DNA of 64,000 nt, taken from CAZAQV01 sp964487255 (GTDB lineage: Bacteria; Myxococcota_A; Polyangia; Polyangiales; CAZAQV01). Below the pieces are notes generated by a model, which was not told the DNA's origin, ran no database searches, and worked only from the letters and a program-made list of their open reading frames with translations. The position numbers were made by a program, and so were the translations under genes. The stretch's first letter is position 1, and every line of letters begins with the position of its first letter. Positions 45,751 through 55,099 of this stretch are shown here, in pieces. Location: assembly GCA_964487255.1 (NCBI GenBank), contig CAZAQV010000003.1:62001-126000 (forward strand), in the 5' to 3' direction.

Positions 45751-46098
45751 GGGCGACTGGCCTTCGCGCAAACCCTCGAGTAGTGCCCGAACGTTGAGGC
45801 CGATGTCGGGCGTATGATATCCGCCCTCTTGTACCACGCAGGTTGGCAAACGCAGCGCACCAAGCAGCTCGCCAACACGAAAGAAGTCTTCGGTGGTAGG
45901 GTCGGGTTCAATTTCGCCAGCATGAAAGAAGACCGACGGATAAACCGTCCTTCCTTCCTCCAGAACGGCGCTCTGCTCGTAGAGCCTGAGCAAGTCGGGT
46001 GCGTGTTGCTTCTTGATTTGCTCTAGCGGCTGCGATTTGGGCTCACGGAATGGGGCGTGAAGAAGCCATGCCTCGTTATAGCTCGCTGCCGTGGCAGG
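45739..46098 (-). pseudogene. Remnant of a histone-deacetylase-family protein (C-terminal part only)
   Basis: In one open stretch of about 118 codons without an ATG or GTG start, the last 60 residues match the C-terminal end of HDAC-like deacetylases: DPTTEDFFRVGELLGALRL, then PTCVVQEGGY, then GLNVRALLEGL. The catalytic His/Asp/zinc-ligand region is missing. The upstream part (SYNEAWLLHAPFREPKSQPL) does not align with a deacetylase that I recognise, and the frame is closed by a stop inside the end of addA. The 3' end overlaps the end of the TPR/CNB gene by 12 bases. It therefore looks like a truncated remnant rather than a functional deacetylase. Confidence 0.5.
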
Positions 46099-49000
46099 TC
46101 GAGATCAGTGGGCAATGAAAACTCCGACACACTTCGATGCGCCTACTCGCAAAGCGAGATGCCGCCATCTGTCGCGCGAAAGAATCCACGATCCCTTCAA
46201 AGTCCCGCACGGCCTGTCCGACACTCACGTCGTCGAAAATGGGGTCGCGCGGCTTTCCGTCGACGAACCACACGCCAGCGCTGACTTCTTTCATGCGCGT
46301 GTGGTCGGAGTGGGCGGCGCGATACCCGAGTGCATACGCAGCGAGCTGAAACGCATACGGTAACACGGGCGCATTTGTCGCGGGTGAGGTGGCTTTGTAG
46401 TCAATGATGTGCGCACTCTTCGGCGTCTCAACCAGCAGGTCGATTTGTCCACGCACCGCAACGGTTCCGGCTTCGACATGAAAGTTTAGCGTGAAGGGAA
46501 GTTCTCGATGAACTGTGACGTCCTTAGCCGCTAGCGAGCGCGCATAGCGAGACTGCAAGAACGCGCGCATACGGGTCAAGAGATCTTGTTGTGCACCGAA
46601 CGGCAAACCGCTCGCTTTGACCCGCGCCTTCCACGCTGCCTCCGTCGCCTTGGCATTGGCTGATATTGCGCTCCAGTCCGTGTGCTCGAGTAGTGCGTGC
46701 AAGAGCGTTCCGCGCTCGCGCGCATCCATCACCGGGGCAATCGAAGGACGGGGCGAAGAGGTTTCATCGGAACGAGCCTGCACCAGGGGGTCGTAGAGGT
46801 CGCCAAGAAGGGAGCGCGCCCGAAAACGCCTCGGGCAGCGGGCAAACTCTTCAAGCATCGTCACCGAAACCTCCCAAGCCTGAGAAGGAACATGTTGGCG
46901 TACAACCGCCGGGGCGATGCGCCCCTTGAATTCAGGCAAGCGTGCTTCCGGGGGCTCGCCAGGGATACCCGCGAGATGGACCTTTTCGGGACTCACGCGT
47001 TGGAGCACAGGATCCACCACGGTCACGCGAAGACTCTTTTTCGAGCGACGAAGGCCGCTGAGCACCAGGTGGTCACGTGCACGGGTGATCTGCACGTAAA
47101 AGAGTCGAGCGGCCTCCGCTTCGATGCGCGCGGAAGCCACGCTGCGCACCTCTGCATAGTGCGCGCCATCCACCCACTTCCCCGGTCCTCGAACTGAAAC
47201 CGCCACGCCACCAGGCGCATCACGGTCATAGAGGACCTTTTCGTTCGGAACGGGAATTTGTCGTCCTAGATCAGCTGCCACGACCACCCGAAACTGAAGA
47301 CCTTTGGACTGGTGCACCGTCATGATGCGCACCGCATCACTAACCGCGCCAACGACGTCGGCTTCCGGGTCGAGCTCCCGCTCGGCCCGAGCGCGCAGCT
47401 CGCGCAAGAGTCTACGTGGGCTCTCCCCGGCTACCTCGCGCACCAACAGTTCGCTGCAGATTCGGTCGACGTTTGCCACCCGCTGCTCCCCGGACGGCAG
47501 CTGTAGCAGAATCGACCGATACGAAGAGAGCCTGAGCAAGTGCTCCACAGCGTTCATCAGTCCAACGCTGTCGATGGTGCGGCGAAAACGAAGCAACTCG
47601 GACATCCACTGTGCCCGCTCTGCCCCGAGCACCGCATCCCATGGAGTCTGCTCCGGAGGTTGGCGGAACACCTGCGGTCGCTCTCGTGCCAACGCATGCA
47701 ACTCAGCGGTACTCAGCTGCAGCATCGGACCACGCAACACCGCGAGCAACCCGCGGCCGTCATCGAGGTCGAGCAATAGCGCTGCGAGACTCATCAGGTC
47801 GCGCGCTTCGGTCGTCGTGAGCAGGCCCCGACCCTTGAGAACCCGGTAGGGGACACGTAGCTTGTCAAATGCGCGCGTGAAGTCACCGAGCTTGGTAAAA
47901 CGGGGTAACAAGAGCGCGATATCGCCGTAGCCCGCAATGCGACGCGCTCCCCCATCGTCGATTTCGACACTCCCCGTACGGACCACCGAAGCGATGTGGC
48001 GGGCCACCGACAATGGCTCTTGATCGACGCTACGCACATCGGGCACCGGTTCGATCAACGTTACGCTTGGCCCCGTGCCGAACGACTTCCGCGCGGGCTC
48101 AAGCGCCTCTTTCTCAGCATCGAAATGCATCTCGAACGGCAGCGAGGGGCGGCTTTCTTGTTCCTCTTCCCCTCGGACTGAAAGGGCTGCCTTGCTGAGT
48201 TCGTTGACGACCTCCAGCAGGTTGGCGTGCGTGCGGTAGCTCCGGCGAAGCACATGCTCTCGGGCGCCGCTTTGCATCAAACGCTGGGCCAGACCCTCGT
48301 AAACGGCGATGTCCGCCCCGCGGAAACCGTAGATCGATTGTTTTCGGTCACCCACAACGACAAGCCCCCCGCGGCGCGACCCATGCAAGGCAAGCACCAA
48401 GTCGCGTTGCACCCTGTTCGTATCTTGGAACTCGTCGACCATAATGGCTTGCAGTTGGTTCGCGAGATGATCGCGCGCGGGACGATGCTTTGTCAGCAGC
48501 TCACGCGTCAAAAGCAGCAGGTCGGAGAAGTCGAGTGCGGCGCGCTGGGCCTTGGCCTCGCGATATTCCGCGAGCGCCGCGTCAAGCAGTTTGCGCACCA
48601 CATCGCGTCGCTTCTGCCGCGCATCTTGGGCCCAGCCATCGATGACTTGCTCGCGCACCCGCTTGGCACCCAGCTCCTCAGAGACTTTCCCGCTGCCGCA
48701 GGCCGCGGCCAGCGCGAAGGCAACGTCCACGAGCAGCGCCGAGTCGAGGTGCTTCGCCCGCGGATGCTCCGCCCAATCACTCGCCAGTTGTGCGACCTTT
48801 GCGTAAACCTTCTTTGAGCTTGCGTGGGGCACGTCCGCCTCAGCGAGTGCTCGATGCTCCCGTATCAGTCGTCTCCACAGAAGCGGCACGGCCTCGACCG
48901 TCAGCATTCTGGTTTCCGTCGCGCTGTCGGGCGCCGCCCACATGGTCAGAGGCGCACCACCCTGCTCAAGGATTTCTAGCAGAATCGGTTCGAGCACCCC

Positions 49001-49654
49001 GATCAGTGAGAAGTCACCTTCGACGTTACGAAAATCGTCCAGCAAATCAGCAACCACCAGGTCGCTGGCAACGCACTTGCGAAGCGCGACGACGATGGCG
49101 TCGTGACGGATCTGTTCGGCCTCGAACTCGGTGAGCACGTCAAAGTCAGCTCGCAGCCCCAGAGCGTCCGCGTAGAGCCGGAGCCAGCCCGCACACACCG
49201 AGTGAAACGTACCAAGCGGAGCGTCGTTGAGTTCGCGAGCGCCGAGGCGCACGTGTTCCAGGTCGAGCGACCCCACCTCGCTGCGCTCGCATACGAGCCT
49301 GGCGATCCTTGTTTCACACTGCGCGGCATCGCCCCCGGACGCCACCAGGTCGAAAAGTGCGTGGCGGATGCGGGAACGCATCTCCTCAGCGGCCTTCTCT
49401 GTAAACGTTGTCGCCAAGATCTGACTCGGGCGAATCGGCGAACCGCCCACACCCGCTATCCAATGCACGTAAAGTTCGGTGAGTGCTTCGGTCTTGCCGG
49501 TGCCAGCACTCGCCCGAATGACCAGGTCTCGATCGCGTTGAATCCAGGTGGGCACCGAATGATGTGGCGCAGATAAGCTTGGCTTGGACTTCGGTTCGGC
49601 TTCGGGTTCTAGAACAGCTTGAAAGAGGTCCAGTTGGCGGGTGTCAGCCATCAT
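46076..49654 (-). CDS. addA: AddA-type helicase-nuclease subunit (UvrD/RecB-like)
   Basis: 1192 residues from ATG 49654, overlapping the upstream gene stop as ATGA. SF1 helicase motifs: DLVIRASAGTGKTEALTELY (I), ILATTFTEKAAEEMRSRI (Ia), QAIMVDEFQDTNRVQRDLV (II), VVVGDRKQSIYGFRGADIAVY (III), and IMTVHQSKGLQFRVVVAADLG (V) with YVQITRARDHLVLSG (VI). A C-terminal PD-(D/E)XK nuclease has VRGQIDLLVETPKSAHIIDYKA near residue 1060. Together with the second subunit it forms a RecBCD-like machine that resects double-strand ends for recombination. The symbol addA is by domain build; the actinobacterial AdnAB type is an alternative. Confidence 0.88.
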   Translation of the reverse strand: MMADTRQLDLFQAVLEPEAEPKSKPSLSAPHHSVPTWIQRDRDLVIRASAGTGKTEALTELYVHWIAGVGGSPIRPSQILATTFTEKAAEEMRSRIRHALFDLVASGGDAAQCETRIARLVCERSEVGSLDLEHVRLGARELNDAPLGTFHSVCAGWLRLYADALGLRADFDVLTEFEAEQIRHDAIVVALRKCVASDLVVADLLDDFRNVEGDFSLIGVLEPILLEILEQGGAPLTMWAAPDSATETRMLTVEAVPLLWRRLIREHRALAEADVPHASSKKVYAKVAQLASDWAEHPRAKHLDSALLVDVAFALAAACGSGKVSEELGAKRVREQVIDGWAQDARQKRRDVVRKLLDAALAEYREAKAQRAALDFSDLLLLTRELLTKHRPARDHLANQLQAIMVDEFQDTNRVQRDLVLALHGSRRGGLVVVGDRKQSIYGFRGADIAVYEGLAQRLMQSGAREHVLRRSYRTHANLLEVVNELSKAALSVRGEEEQESRPSLPFEMHFDAEKEALEPARKSFGTGPSVTLIEPVPDVRSVDQEPLSVARHIASVVRTGSVEIDDGGARRIAGYGDIALLLPRFTKLGDFTRAFDKLRVPYRVLKGRGLLTTTEARDLMSLAALLLDLDDGRGLLAVLRGPMLQLSTAELHALARERPQVFRQPPEQTPWDAVLGAERAQWMSELLRFRRTIDSVGLMNAVEHLLRLSSYRSILLQLPSGEQRVANVDRICSELLVREVAGESPRRLLRELRARAERELDPEADVVGAVSDAVRIMTVHQSKGLQFRVVVAADLGRQIPVPNEKVLYDRDAPGGVAVSVRGPGKWVDGAHYAEVRSVASARIEAEAARLFYVQITRARDHLVLSGLRRSKKSLRVTVVDPVLQRVSPEKVHLAGIPGEPPEARLPEFKGRIAPAVVRQHVPSQAWEVSVTMLEEFARCPRRFRARSLLGDLYDPLVQARSDETSSPRPSIAPVMDARERGTLLHALLEHTDWSAISANAKATEAAWKARVKASGLPFGAQQDLLTRMRAFLQSRYARSLAAKDVTVHRELPFTLNFHVEAGTVAVRGQIDLLVETPKSAHIIDYKATSPATNAPVLPYAFQLAAYALGYRAAHSDHTRMKEVSAGVWFVDGKPRDPIFDDVSVGQAVRDFEGIVDSFARQMAASRFASRRIEVCRSFHCPLISTCHGSEL

Positions 49655-52548
49655 GCACCGTCCTCGCGCATGGGCGCTCCGCGCGGAAAGCGGCACGCCG
49701 CCGCATATGCACAAAAATCGCACGCGCCCTCCGCCGGGTAAACCTTGAAGTCGACCCTCTGAACATCGCGCACAAGCGACTTGAGCTGGGCTTCAAATTC
49801 GCTGTCCGCCCCGTGCTCATCATCTCGAAGAACGCGCTGGTCGACGTCCACGGTGTAGCGCCCGCGCCGCTTATGCCTCCTGCGAAGCGTGCGCGTGCTC
49901 GCTCCGTCGCGCAGCGAAAGCAGTCGACCATCGACGTCTCGCGTCCTATAGGCCGCCGCAGCTGCCGCGCAATAGACGGAAAGCTGAAGCTCCCGCAGCC
50001 CCAGCTTGTTGCCTATTTTTGACTCCAAGCGTCCTAGTCCACTCGATTTCAGGTCGGAGACACGTACGCTCTGTTCGCGCCGCTCAACCATGTCGATTCG
50101 ACCACGAACTTGCGCGCTCCCGTATTCCGTTTCGACCGTCAACGCAGGCCAGCCGTCCGGCTCATCAAAACCAAACCCCTGTTCGAGGCGCTCCGGCGTG
50201 TAACCCTCTCCCCTATCGTAGAGCGTCGTGACCAACGACAGCAGCCGTCGCTTGAGCAGGGCAAGCTCCGCCGGCTGATAGACGCGCGTCGACGCGACGC
50301 CGAAATCTAAGTCTGTGACGATCACATCGAGCGCGGACTCGGCGATCGTGATGGCCCGCTCAGCACGAGAGGGCTCGAACGGAACACAGCCGTCCTCGAT
50401 AAGCCGTGAAACGAGTTTCTCGAAGGCCTGGTGAGCGAGCTGGCCCAACAACCGGTTGTCGAGGTCTTCAGAAGCATCCTCGTCATCGTTTACGCGAAGC
50501 ACGTGCTTGCAGAAGTATCGAAAGCGACAAGCCGCAACATCCTCGAGGCTCGAAGCCGAAAAGCGCAGGCCTCGGTTCGCGCGAGTGACTTTTTCATCCG
50601 ATGTCTGGGCTACGCTTTGCTCGGGATTGAGCATCTTTGCGAGGCGGGCGGCTTCACGCTCCGCGCGGGCGAGCGCAGCAGGTGGCATCGCCCCGCTGTG
50701 CAGCGAAACGGACGGATCAAAAACGTCTCGGGATTCGATAGCCGACCATACGCGGGAGGGTTCCAAGCTACGCCCCTCCCAATCTGCGTCTGAACGGCTC
50801 CATAGGCATTGTTCAGCAAACTCAGACGCAACGAGCAGCGTGCCGATCTGTCGAGCCATCTCGACCGTATGCCCCGCAGGCGCATGCTGAAGCGACGCCA
50901 GATCGAACACCCAACGCGCTTCGGCGCGAAACGGCCCCAGCGCACGCGCGACCTCCGCGCGCTCGCTTCTCGAAAGCAAGCTCTCGTCGACCACCGCTCC
51001 GGGAAAGTCGGTCTCGACGAGCCCTGCGGCGACCAGAAGGTCAACTGGAAGGATGGGGAGTTCGGAGCGTGTCACGATACGCACGCCTTGGCGTTGGATC
51101 TCACGTGGTAAGACCGATGCAGAAAACTCGGAACGCACCCAACTGAGCACGAAGTCGGTTGGGTACTGGAGGTCGCTATCAATTTCTGCCGACCCCGCGA
51201 CCGACAATGCGTCAACGATGTTGCTCGCGCCCTCCGCGGCAAGCGCGTGTTCGCGAAGCCCTCGCGCCGCGAGAGGTGTCTCCCCGGTGAGCATCGTCAA
51301 CCAGTCCCGATGTTCGAGGTTCATTCCAATCGAGGAAAAACGCTCGACGAGCGCTCGGAGCCACAAATGCCATGCGCTCAACGAGCGTGGCTCGCGAAAC
51401 TCTTCGGACAGAGCCTCAAGTTCCCGGACGGCGGACTCCGCACTAACAGCGCGAGCAAGTTCGGCCCAGGGCACCGGAGCGTGACCTCGAAGATGCAGTT
51501 TCCGGAGCGCGGCGGCCGACTCGCGAGGCTTCTCAAAACCGGACAATGCATACGCGCTCTCGAGAAGCGTAACGACCGCATCACGGGCCGGCGCAGCCTG
51601 CGACAGCACGTCCATAACCTGCAAAAACCAACTCCCCCACGCGGTGTGGGCAAGTCTCTTTTGCGGTGATAGGACATCAATTCCGGCACGAAGCAGCGAC
51701 TGTTCCCATAGCGGCACCATGCTTGAGTCAGGTACCAAAACCACGATACGGCTCGGTTTCGCGCCGCACTCAAGCGCAGCCTTGATCTGCGACACCACTT
51801 GCGCGCGCTCCTCAGCGGGCCCCGAGGCAACCAGCGCGTCGACCTTGGGGCGCATAGGCAAGAGCACCGGCGATGCGCTTAGCGAGGCGCGCTCAGCCAG
51901 CGCTTCGAGGCGGCCCAAAAGCAGGTCCGAAGCGACCTGAGCGGGGTGCTCGCTCTCGCCGCCCGCCCAGTGCGGCACCTCAACGACAAGCTCTCTGGGC
52001 GCCATCTGCCGCGCGAGTGCATCAAGAGCTCGCGTCTTTTGCCACGAAAGCCTTTGAAGCGGCGAGAACACGACCCGCCGTGCCCGCGCGTAGCCAAGGT
52101 CCGCTCCCTGCCCTTCAGCCAGCCGACGAACCGCGAGGCGCAGGCCGCGGTCGAGGTCTGGTACGCGCTCGCACTCGGACACGTAGCGCTTGTAGAGGTC
52201 GAAAAAGAAATCAAGTCGCGCCGCCACCGCGCCACCAAGACCGGACTTCACGGCATCGCGAAACTGCATCGCGGTGATGGCGGCACCACGCAGCTCTTCG
52301 ACGAGTTTGTCGACGCGCGAAAAGTCGCTGGCCGGACGGCCCTTCTCGCTGAGTAATCGCAAAATCAGAAGTCGGCGCTGAGGTCCGCCAAGGCACGGCC
52401 GCCCCGCCCCCCAATTTGCCAGGGTGGTGAAGAACTCGCGCTCAGTAACGCCCTGCACCCCCCAAACACAGCTCTGACTCGCCTCCGCCGTCCAGACGGA
52501 AAGGGAAAGTGCATTGGGGAAAACGCGCAGTTCCTCGCGAAGCCGCAT
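49651..52548 (-). CDS. addB: AddB-type nuclease subunit with FeS-cluster cysteines
   Basis: 965 residues, co-transcribed with and just upstream of addA. The N-terminal half is an inactive helicase-like fold without a good Walker A. The C-terminal nuclease domain has RGRIDMVERREQSVRVSDLKSSG, the PD-(D/E)XK core with Asp and Lys, at about residue 835-860. The iron-staple Cys are present: one before the nuclease core (VAACRFRYFCKHVL) and three after it in CDFCAYAAAC. Shorter than Bacillus AddB (about 1160). It partners AddA in double-strand break processing. Confidence 0.85.
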   Translation of the reverse strand: MRLREELRVFPNALSLSVWTAEASQSCVWGVQGVTEREFFTTLANWGAGRPCLGGPQRRLLILRLLSEKGRPASDFSRVDKLVEELRGAAITAMQFRDAVKSGLGGAVAARLDFFFDLYKRYVSECERVPDLDRGLRLAVRRLAEGQGADLGYARARRVVFSPLQRLSWQKTRALDALARQMAPRELVVEVPHWAGGESEHPAQVASDLLLGRLEALAERASLSASPVLLPMRPKVDALVASGPAEERAQVVSQIKAALECGAKPSRIVVLVPDSSMVPLWEQSLLRAGIDVLSPQKRLAHTAWGSWFLQVMDVLSQAAPARDAVVTLLESAYALSGFEKPRESAAALRKLHLRGHAPVPWAELARAVSAESAVRELEALSEEFREPRSLSAWHLWLRALVERFSSIGMNLEHRDWLTMLTGETPLAARGLREHALAAEGASNIVDALSVAGSAEIDSDLQYPTDFVLSWVRSEFSASVLPREIQRQGVRIVTRSELPILPVDLLVAAGLVETDFPGAVVDESLLSRSERAEVARALGPFRAEARWVFDLASLQHAPAGHTVEMARQIGTLLVASEFAEQCLWSRSDADWEGRSLEPSRVWSAIESRDVFDPSVSLHSGAMPPAALARAEREAARLAKMLNPEQSVAQTSDEKVTRANRGLRFSASSLEDVAACRFRYFCKHVLRVNDDEDASEDLDNRLLGQLAHQAFEKLVSRLIEDGCVPFEPSRAERAITIAESALDVIVTDLDFGVASTRVYQPAELALLKRRLLSLVTTLYDRGEGYTPERLEQGFGFDEPDGWPALTVETEYGSAQVRGRIDMVERREQSVRVSDLKSSGLGRLESKIGNKLGLRELQLSVYCAAAAAAYRTRDVDGRLLSLRDGASTRTLRRRHKRRGRYTVDVDQRVLRDDEHGADSEFEAQLKSLVRDVQRVDFKVYPAEGACDFCAYAAACRFPRGAPMREDGA

Positions 52549-52584
52549 CTTCTTCGGTCTATCACGGCGGCAGAAAACGCGTGA

Positions 52585-52779
52585 TTATTGTCCGAAGTCG
52601 GCGTGCCGAACACCAATAAGTTCGCCCGATTGATCGTACACTTCGAGGGTCAGCCAACGTTCGAGCAGATCGCGATCGTCGAGTGCAAGCGGGCTCGGTC
52701 CCTCACCCACGAGTTCCCCCGCGCGACCTGCATCTTGCCTAAACGTGCGCAATCGCGAAGGTTGAGGTAGGGCAACCAT
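52585..52779 (-). CDS. Possible small protein upstream of addB
   Basis: 64 residues from ATG 52779 to TAA 52585. The second half (DDRDLLERWLTLEVYDQSGELIGVRHADFGQ region) reads like a real beta-strand-forming coding sequence. However, the ATG abuts the rlmH start on the other strand with no room for separate signals, no ribosome binding site precedes it, and the frame is open further into the antisense of rlmH. No family recognised. It is 36 bases upstream of addB and could share its transcript. Confidence 0.35.
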   Translation of the reverse strand: MVALPQPSRLRTFRQDAGRAGELVGEGPSPLALDDRDLLERWLTLEVYDQSGELIGVRHADFGQ

Positions 52780-53220
52780 GTGAAGATCGAAGTCATCGCG
52801 GTCGCCAAAATCAAGGAGCGCGGTCTGCGGGACGCGGCCGACGACTACGCGGCCCGTATCGCTCGCTACGCACGGTTTCGCGAGGTTGAGCTCAAGGACG
52901 GCGACGAACAGACGGTCCGGGACCGGTTTGAAAAAGCTATCGAAGAACGCGCTTTCCGCGTCGCGTTGGAGGTCGGTGGCAAAGCGATGAGCAGCGAGAC
53001 TCTCGCACAGAAAATCGAAACGCTGCAAGCCCAAGGCACGCCGGTGATGTCGTTCTTAATCGGCGGAAGCTACGGTTTGCCGAAGGAGCTTTCGAAAGGG
53101 GCGAACCTTCAGCTCTCGCTCTCCCTCATGACGCTTCCGCACCGCCTCGCACGGATACTACTGCTTGAGCAAATCTATCGCGCGTTCACGATCATCCGTA
53201 ACGAGCCCTACTCGCACTAG
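52780..53220 (+). CDS. rlmH: 23S rRNA pseudouridine1915 N3-methyltransferase RlmH
   Basis: 146 residues from GTG 52780, preceded by AGGTAGGG. It methylates pseudouridine 1915 in helix 69 of 23S rRNA. SPOUT-family signatures: ALEVGGKAMSSETLAQKI near residue 68 and VMSFLIGGSYGLPKEL with LSLMTLPHRLARILLLEQIYRAFTIIRNEPYSH at the C-terminus, where the knot and active-site tail are complete. Slightly shorter than E. coli RlmH (155). Confidence 0.97.
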   Translation: MKIEVIAVAKIKERGLRDAADDYAARIARYARFREVELKDGDEQTVRDRFEKAIEERAFRVALEVGGKAMSSETLAQKIETLQAQGTPVMSFLIGGSYGLPKELSKGANLQLSLSLMTLPHRLARILLLEQIYRAFTIIRNEPYSH

Positions 53221-53223
53221 CGT

Positions 53224-54687
53224 CTACTCGTCGGTGACGACGATCTCGGCCATCATTCCGAGCTCCGCGTGCTCAAGTATGTGGCAGTGGGCCATCCAAC
53301 GCCCTGGGTTGTCCATATAAGCCTCGATCATCGTTGTACTGTTGCCGCGCAAGAGAACCGTATCCTTGAGGCCCGGTTGCGACTCGTCACCAAGCACGCG
53401 GAAGAACTGTCCGTGAAGATGAAAGGGGTGCTCGGGACCCGCTTGATTGACGAGCTCGAAACGAACGGTGTCGCCCTTGGAAAACGTAAAAAGCGGTTCT
53501 TCGGGACTGTCGAGTCCGTTGAGCAGCCAGCGAAGTTCGCCCTCTTGCGTGGGGCTGAAGGTGATGACCTCCTCGCGGTCGATCGGACGGTCTGCCGGCT
53601 CTTGCATTGCAGGCCACTCGATCGTTCGAGGCTCAAGGCTCGAGGCGGAAACATTGGCAACAACCAACGGGAAGCGCGAGACCTCAACACCCCGTATGAG
53701 CAGCATCTCCAGCTGCGCCGTCCCGGTCTGGTCGAGGGTCACTTCAACGTCGTAACGTTGTCCCACGGGAACGAGCAGTCGCGTGGTTTCGTAAGGCGTA
53801 ACGAGCGGCCCGCCATCGGTGCCGATCACACGAAACTTCGCGCCGGTCATGTCCACAATAAAGCTGCGCGCATTGGCCGTATTGACGATGCGCCAGCGCT
53901 CCACCGCATGCTGCTCGGTCTCGAATGTGAACGCATCGGCTCTGCCATTGACGAACAAGACATTACCACTTCGCCCGTGCACCATTTCATGATGCGACTC
54001 GAGAAATGGCGCGATGCCTTCATCGGTCAGAAGCAAATCATCGATGGTGAAGTAGCGCTCGGCGTCGTAACGGGGTGCGTTCCGGTCATGAACCACAAGC
54101 ACGCCGTAAAGACCTTTTTCAACTTGCTCGTTGCTTCGGACATGCGGATGGTACCAGAAAGACCCGGCATCGTTGACGACAAAACGATAGGTAAACGTTT
54201 CTCCAGGCTTGACCGGGTCTTGGATTCGAGGACTTCCGTCCATTTGGTCAGAGATGCGCAAGCCATGCCAGTGAATCGTCGTCGGCTCGGGGAGTTTGTT
54301 CTCAAAGTGAACGATGACTTCGTCGCCCACCGTCGCATTGATCACTGGGCCCGGAATCGACCCGTTGTAGGCATACATCGGAACTTCCAGGTCTTCGGCA
54401 AGCGTCATCAGCGACTCTTCGGCAACCAGATTGACCTCGACAATGTTCTCCGCGGGGTTCGCGTCTTCGACCGTAGACACGCCCAGAATGTCAGGCTTCG
54501 TCCACGGCTCCACCGTCGCATCAGGTGGCGACACGACAGCATCGGCCGAGGCACTCGCGTCGTGCGCGTCACCCGAATCGGTCAGCACACCACCATCACC
54601 CGAGTGCTCAGGTTGTTCGTTCTCTGAACAAGCGGCATCAAGCACGAGGAGCGTCAACACGACGGCAAGAAAAACGTTGCTCTTCAT
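53224..54687 (-). CDS. Multicopper oxidase lipoprotein
   Basis: 487 residues from ATG 54687 (an upstream ATG at 54723 adds twelve polar residues). Signal VFLAVVLTLLVLDAACSE looks like a lipoprotein signal. After an Asp/Ser/Ala-rich linker, the three cupredoxin domains carry all copper ligand motifs: HWHGL near 145, WYHPHVR near 190, HPFHLHG near 425, and MAHCHILEHAELGMM at the C-terminus (type 1 and trinuclear sites). Substrate cannot be told; cuprous or manganous/phenolic oxidation at the cell envelope are options. Not of the CueO Met-rich-insert type as far as I can see. Confidence 0.95.
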   Translation of the reverse strand: MKSNVFLAVVLTLLVLDAACSENEQPEHSGDGGVLTDSGDAHDASASADAVVSPPDATVEPWTKPDILGVSTVEDANPAENIVEVNLVAEESLMTLAEDLEVPMYAYNGSIPGPVINATVGDEVIVHFENKLPEPTTIHWHGLRISDQMDGSPRIQDPVKPGETFTYRFVVNDAGSFWYHPHVRSNEQVEKGLYGVLVVHDRNAPRYDAERYFTIDDLLLTDEGIAPFLESHHEMVHGRSGNVLFVNGRADAFTFETEQHAVERWRIVNTANARSFIVDMTGAKFRVIGTDGGPLVTPYETTRLLVPVGQRYDVEVTLDQTGTAQLEMLLIRGVEVSRFPLVVANVSASSLEPRTIEWPAMQEPADRPIDREEVITFSPTQEGELRWLLNGLDSPEEPLFTFSKGDTVRFELVNQAGPEHPFHLHGQFFRVLGDESQPGLKDTVLLRGNSTTMIEAYMDNPGRWMAHCHILEHAELGMMAEIVVTDE

Positions 54688-55099
54688 GCCGCGGAAGCTA
54701 GGCCGCTTTATGCCTTCAAGCAACCGAACGTGAAACTCGTTCCGGAAAGCTGGCTGTCCCGGATCGAACTCGATGGATCGCGGACTTCAGGAATTCGGCT
54801 AAAACGCATTGGGCGCACCTCCACACGTTTCACAGCCGAATTTCGACCGCTCAGCAACTTCGAAGGAACCTCGTCGGCGGACAATGCTAGTTTGACCGAA
54901 TGCACGGGGGCCCTTACCGAATCAACGCAAGGCGTGCCCAGCCAAATCGCTGGTCCCCATCCGAGCTCGAAACTCGTTTGGTCAACGTGATACCGGTCAT
55001 CGCAAAACTCTTCCTAGCCTCGCCGCTATTCTACCTTTCACTCACGCCCGCTGAGATGACTTGGCAGAGCCTGAAGGCAATATTCAAGTTGGGCCTATT
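54688..55099. other. Intergenic region upstream of the multicopper oxidase gene
   Basis: About 410 bases without a supported gene. It holds the promoter region of the multicopper oxidase (reading leftwards) and the end of the prepilin peptidase gene on its right. A frame on the plus strand at 54730-54990 has an Arg/Thr/Ser-heavy product with no homology I know and no ribosome binding site. I see no hairpin that looks like a terminator. Confidence 0.5.

Noticed and set aside
46697..47197. Large antisense frames within addA and addB
   Set aside because: They are shadows of a GC-rich coding strand; composition is Arg/His/Pro-rich and there are no start signals.
54730..54990. Plus-strand frame between the multicopper oxidase and prepilin peptidase genes
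   Set aside because: No ribosome binding site, no recognisable family, low-information Ser/Thr/Arg-rich sequence.
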